A program made the translations under genes and the position numbers. Positions 15,352 through 16,013 of a stretch of DNA of 16,013 bases are shown one piece after another; position 1 is the first letter of the stretch; the number at the start of each line of letters is the position of its first letter. The notes beneath the pieces are model-generated. The model made no database searches. It was not told the DNA's origin and saw nothing but the letters and a program-made list of their open reading frames with translations. Source of the DNA: Saccharicrinis sp. UBA6048 (lineage in GTDB: Bacteria > Bacteroidota > Bacteroidia > Bacteroidales > Marinilabiliaceae); the NCBI GenBank assembly GCA_002429115.1, contig DIYS01000241.1, positions 1 through 16,013 of the forward strand, read 5' to 3'.

Positions 15352-15655
15352 AGATTACTGATTTAGGATGTACTTATAATTGAGCATTTTGAATATATCA
15401 ATTATAATCGAAACGGACAAGTACTCCTTGATGAAGTGCAATTTCATTTCCACTAACGTAATTCGAATGATCAACTTTCAGAATTCCCTTTAAAAATCAA
15501 TTCTACAGAAGTGTTATCATAATAAATCAAAATAAAGGGTAACAAATCAAAATTTGTTGCGTACAAATTTTGAATAAACGACCTAATTAATTGATAAGCG
15601 CAGTGAGGAAGATGATGTGTGAAAGGAGGCGTTTTTATAATAAACACACATTTAT
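15352..15655. other. 304-base AT-rich gene-free region between divergent genes
   Basis: This spacer separates the start of the adenylate kinase gene from the start of the last frame in the window. It is AT-rich with several runs of the ATCAAAAT type. The only defined structure I see is an inverted repeat at 15547-15573. I found no exact TAnnTTTG box properly placed for either gene, no tRNA-like fold and no convincing small reading frame. It should contain the promoters of both divergent genes. Confidence 0.5.
15547..15573. repeat. 10-bp AT-rich inverted repeat
   Basis: TCAAAATTTG (15547-15556) and CAAATTTTGA (15564-15573) are perfect complements around the 7-nt loop TTGCGTA. It lies about 83 bases ahead of the last start codon in the window. 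It could be an operator-type dyad or a weak hairpin. In such AT-rich DNA chance is a real possibility. Confidence 0.5.
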
Positions 15656-15982
15656 ATGAAGAACCTTTTACTCGTTCCTTTTCTTTTTTTGTACTGCCTT
15701 GTACAAGGGCAGAATAATCAATTATTAAATCCCAAAGTGTGGCTCAAAGCAGACATGCTTGAATCCAATTCAAACGCATGGACAGACCAAAGTGACTATG
15801 AGAATAATGCCTTGCCTCTTGATACAGCTAAATTAAAACCAAGTGGATTGATAAACTTCAATAAAGCGGTAGCTTTCAATGGTGAGGATTTTAAACTGGA
15901 CATTCCTTTTAATCTTAGCAATACTTCTCAACTTACTATTGTGACTGTTTACAATTCAGATGATGAATTAGATGAAAGGTAA
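15656..15982 (+). pseudogene. N-terminus of a secreted protein, frame apparently broken at 15979
   Basis: The frame gives 108 residues with a signal peptide (MKNLLLVPFLFLYCLVQGQ). The mature part, LLNPKVWLKADMLESNSNAW then TDQSDYENNA, resembles the N-terminal region of large Bacteroidota secreted proteins with a LamG/concanavalin-like fold, which are often exported by the type IX system. The stop at 15980-15982 comes very early. In the frame one base back the sequence continues without a stop to the window edge as VTPQVGDADQS, a natural continuation after DDELDER. One missing G in the run at 15978-15979 would explain this. It is therefore probably a longer gene broken by mutation or by a sequence error. 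The rest lies outside the window, so the function is not determined. Confidence 0.55.
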
Positions 15983-16013
15983 CACCTCAGGTTGGAGATG
16001 CCGATCAAAGTGA

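Overview
The window looks like chromosomal DNA of a Bacteroidota bacterium, most likely a marine Bacteroidales/Marinilabiliales-type lineage. The lineage is inferred from the gene families: an ABC-2 permease linked to an M1-type peptidase, a GLPGLI-like secreted protein, an RprX/RprY-like two-component pair, a DcaP-like porin, and a malic enzyme carrying a phosphotransacetylase domain. AT-rich spacers with TAnnTTTG-type -7 boxes and no strong Shine-Dalgarno sites agree with this. No rRNA, tRNA, CRISPR array, transposase or prophage gene is visible.

Left part (1-5650, minus strand): a GLPGLI-like secreted protein, then an ABC transporter ATPase, an ABC-2 permease and a membrane-anchored M1-type metallopeptidase. 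The permease and peptidase reading frames overlap and together resemble one larger Bacteroidota fusion protein cut by a single frame displacement. Both spacers around the ATPase gene carry the same unusual modules: a GC-rich palindrome with a 15-nt loop, and an ATTAAC-rich leader just before the next start codon. Low-complexity repeats accompany them.

Middle (5841-9313): a histidine kinase and OmpR-type response regulator one base apart, reading away from the GLPGLI-like gene, followed by cytidine deaminase. An RluA-family pseudouridine synthase converges on the deaminase.

Right part (9418-16013): panB (pantothenate synthesis), preceded in the panB/pseudouridine-synthase spacer by a clean 7-bp tandem repeat that touches the panB stop codon; a DcaP-like outer-membrane porin; a malic enzyme-phosphotransacetylase hybrid with a strong intrinsic terminator; and a 389-residue tandem double adenylate kinase whose second domain has lost key catalytic residues. 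The window ends in a short secreted-protein reading frame that appears to be broken by a one-base deletion and to continue past the edge.

Most genes are housekeeping or common Bacteroidota functions. The parts most worth a second look are the double adenylate kinase, the split permease/peptidase, and the modular repeated spacers. I found no evidence for a wholly new multi-gene system.
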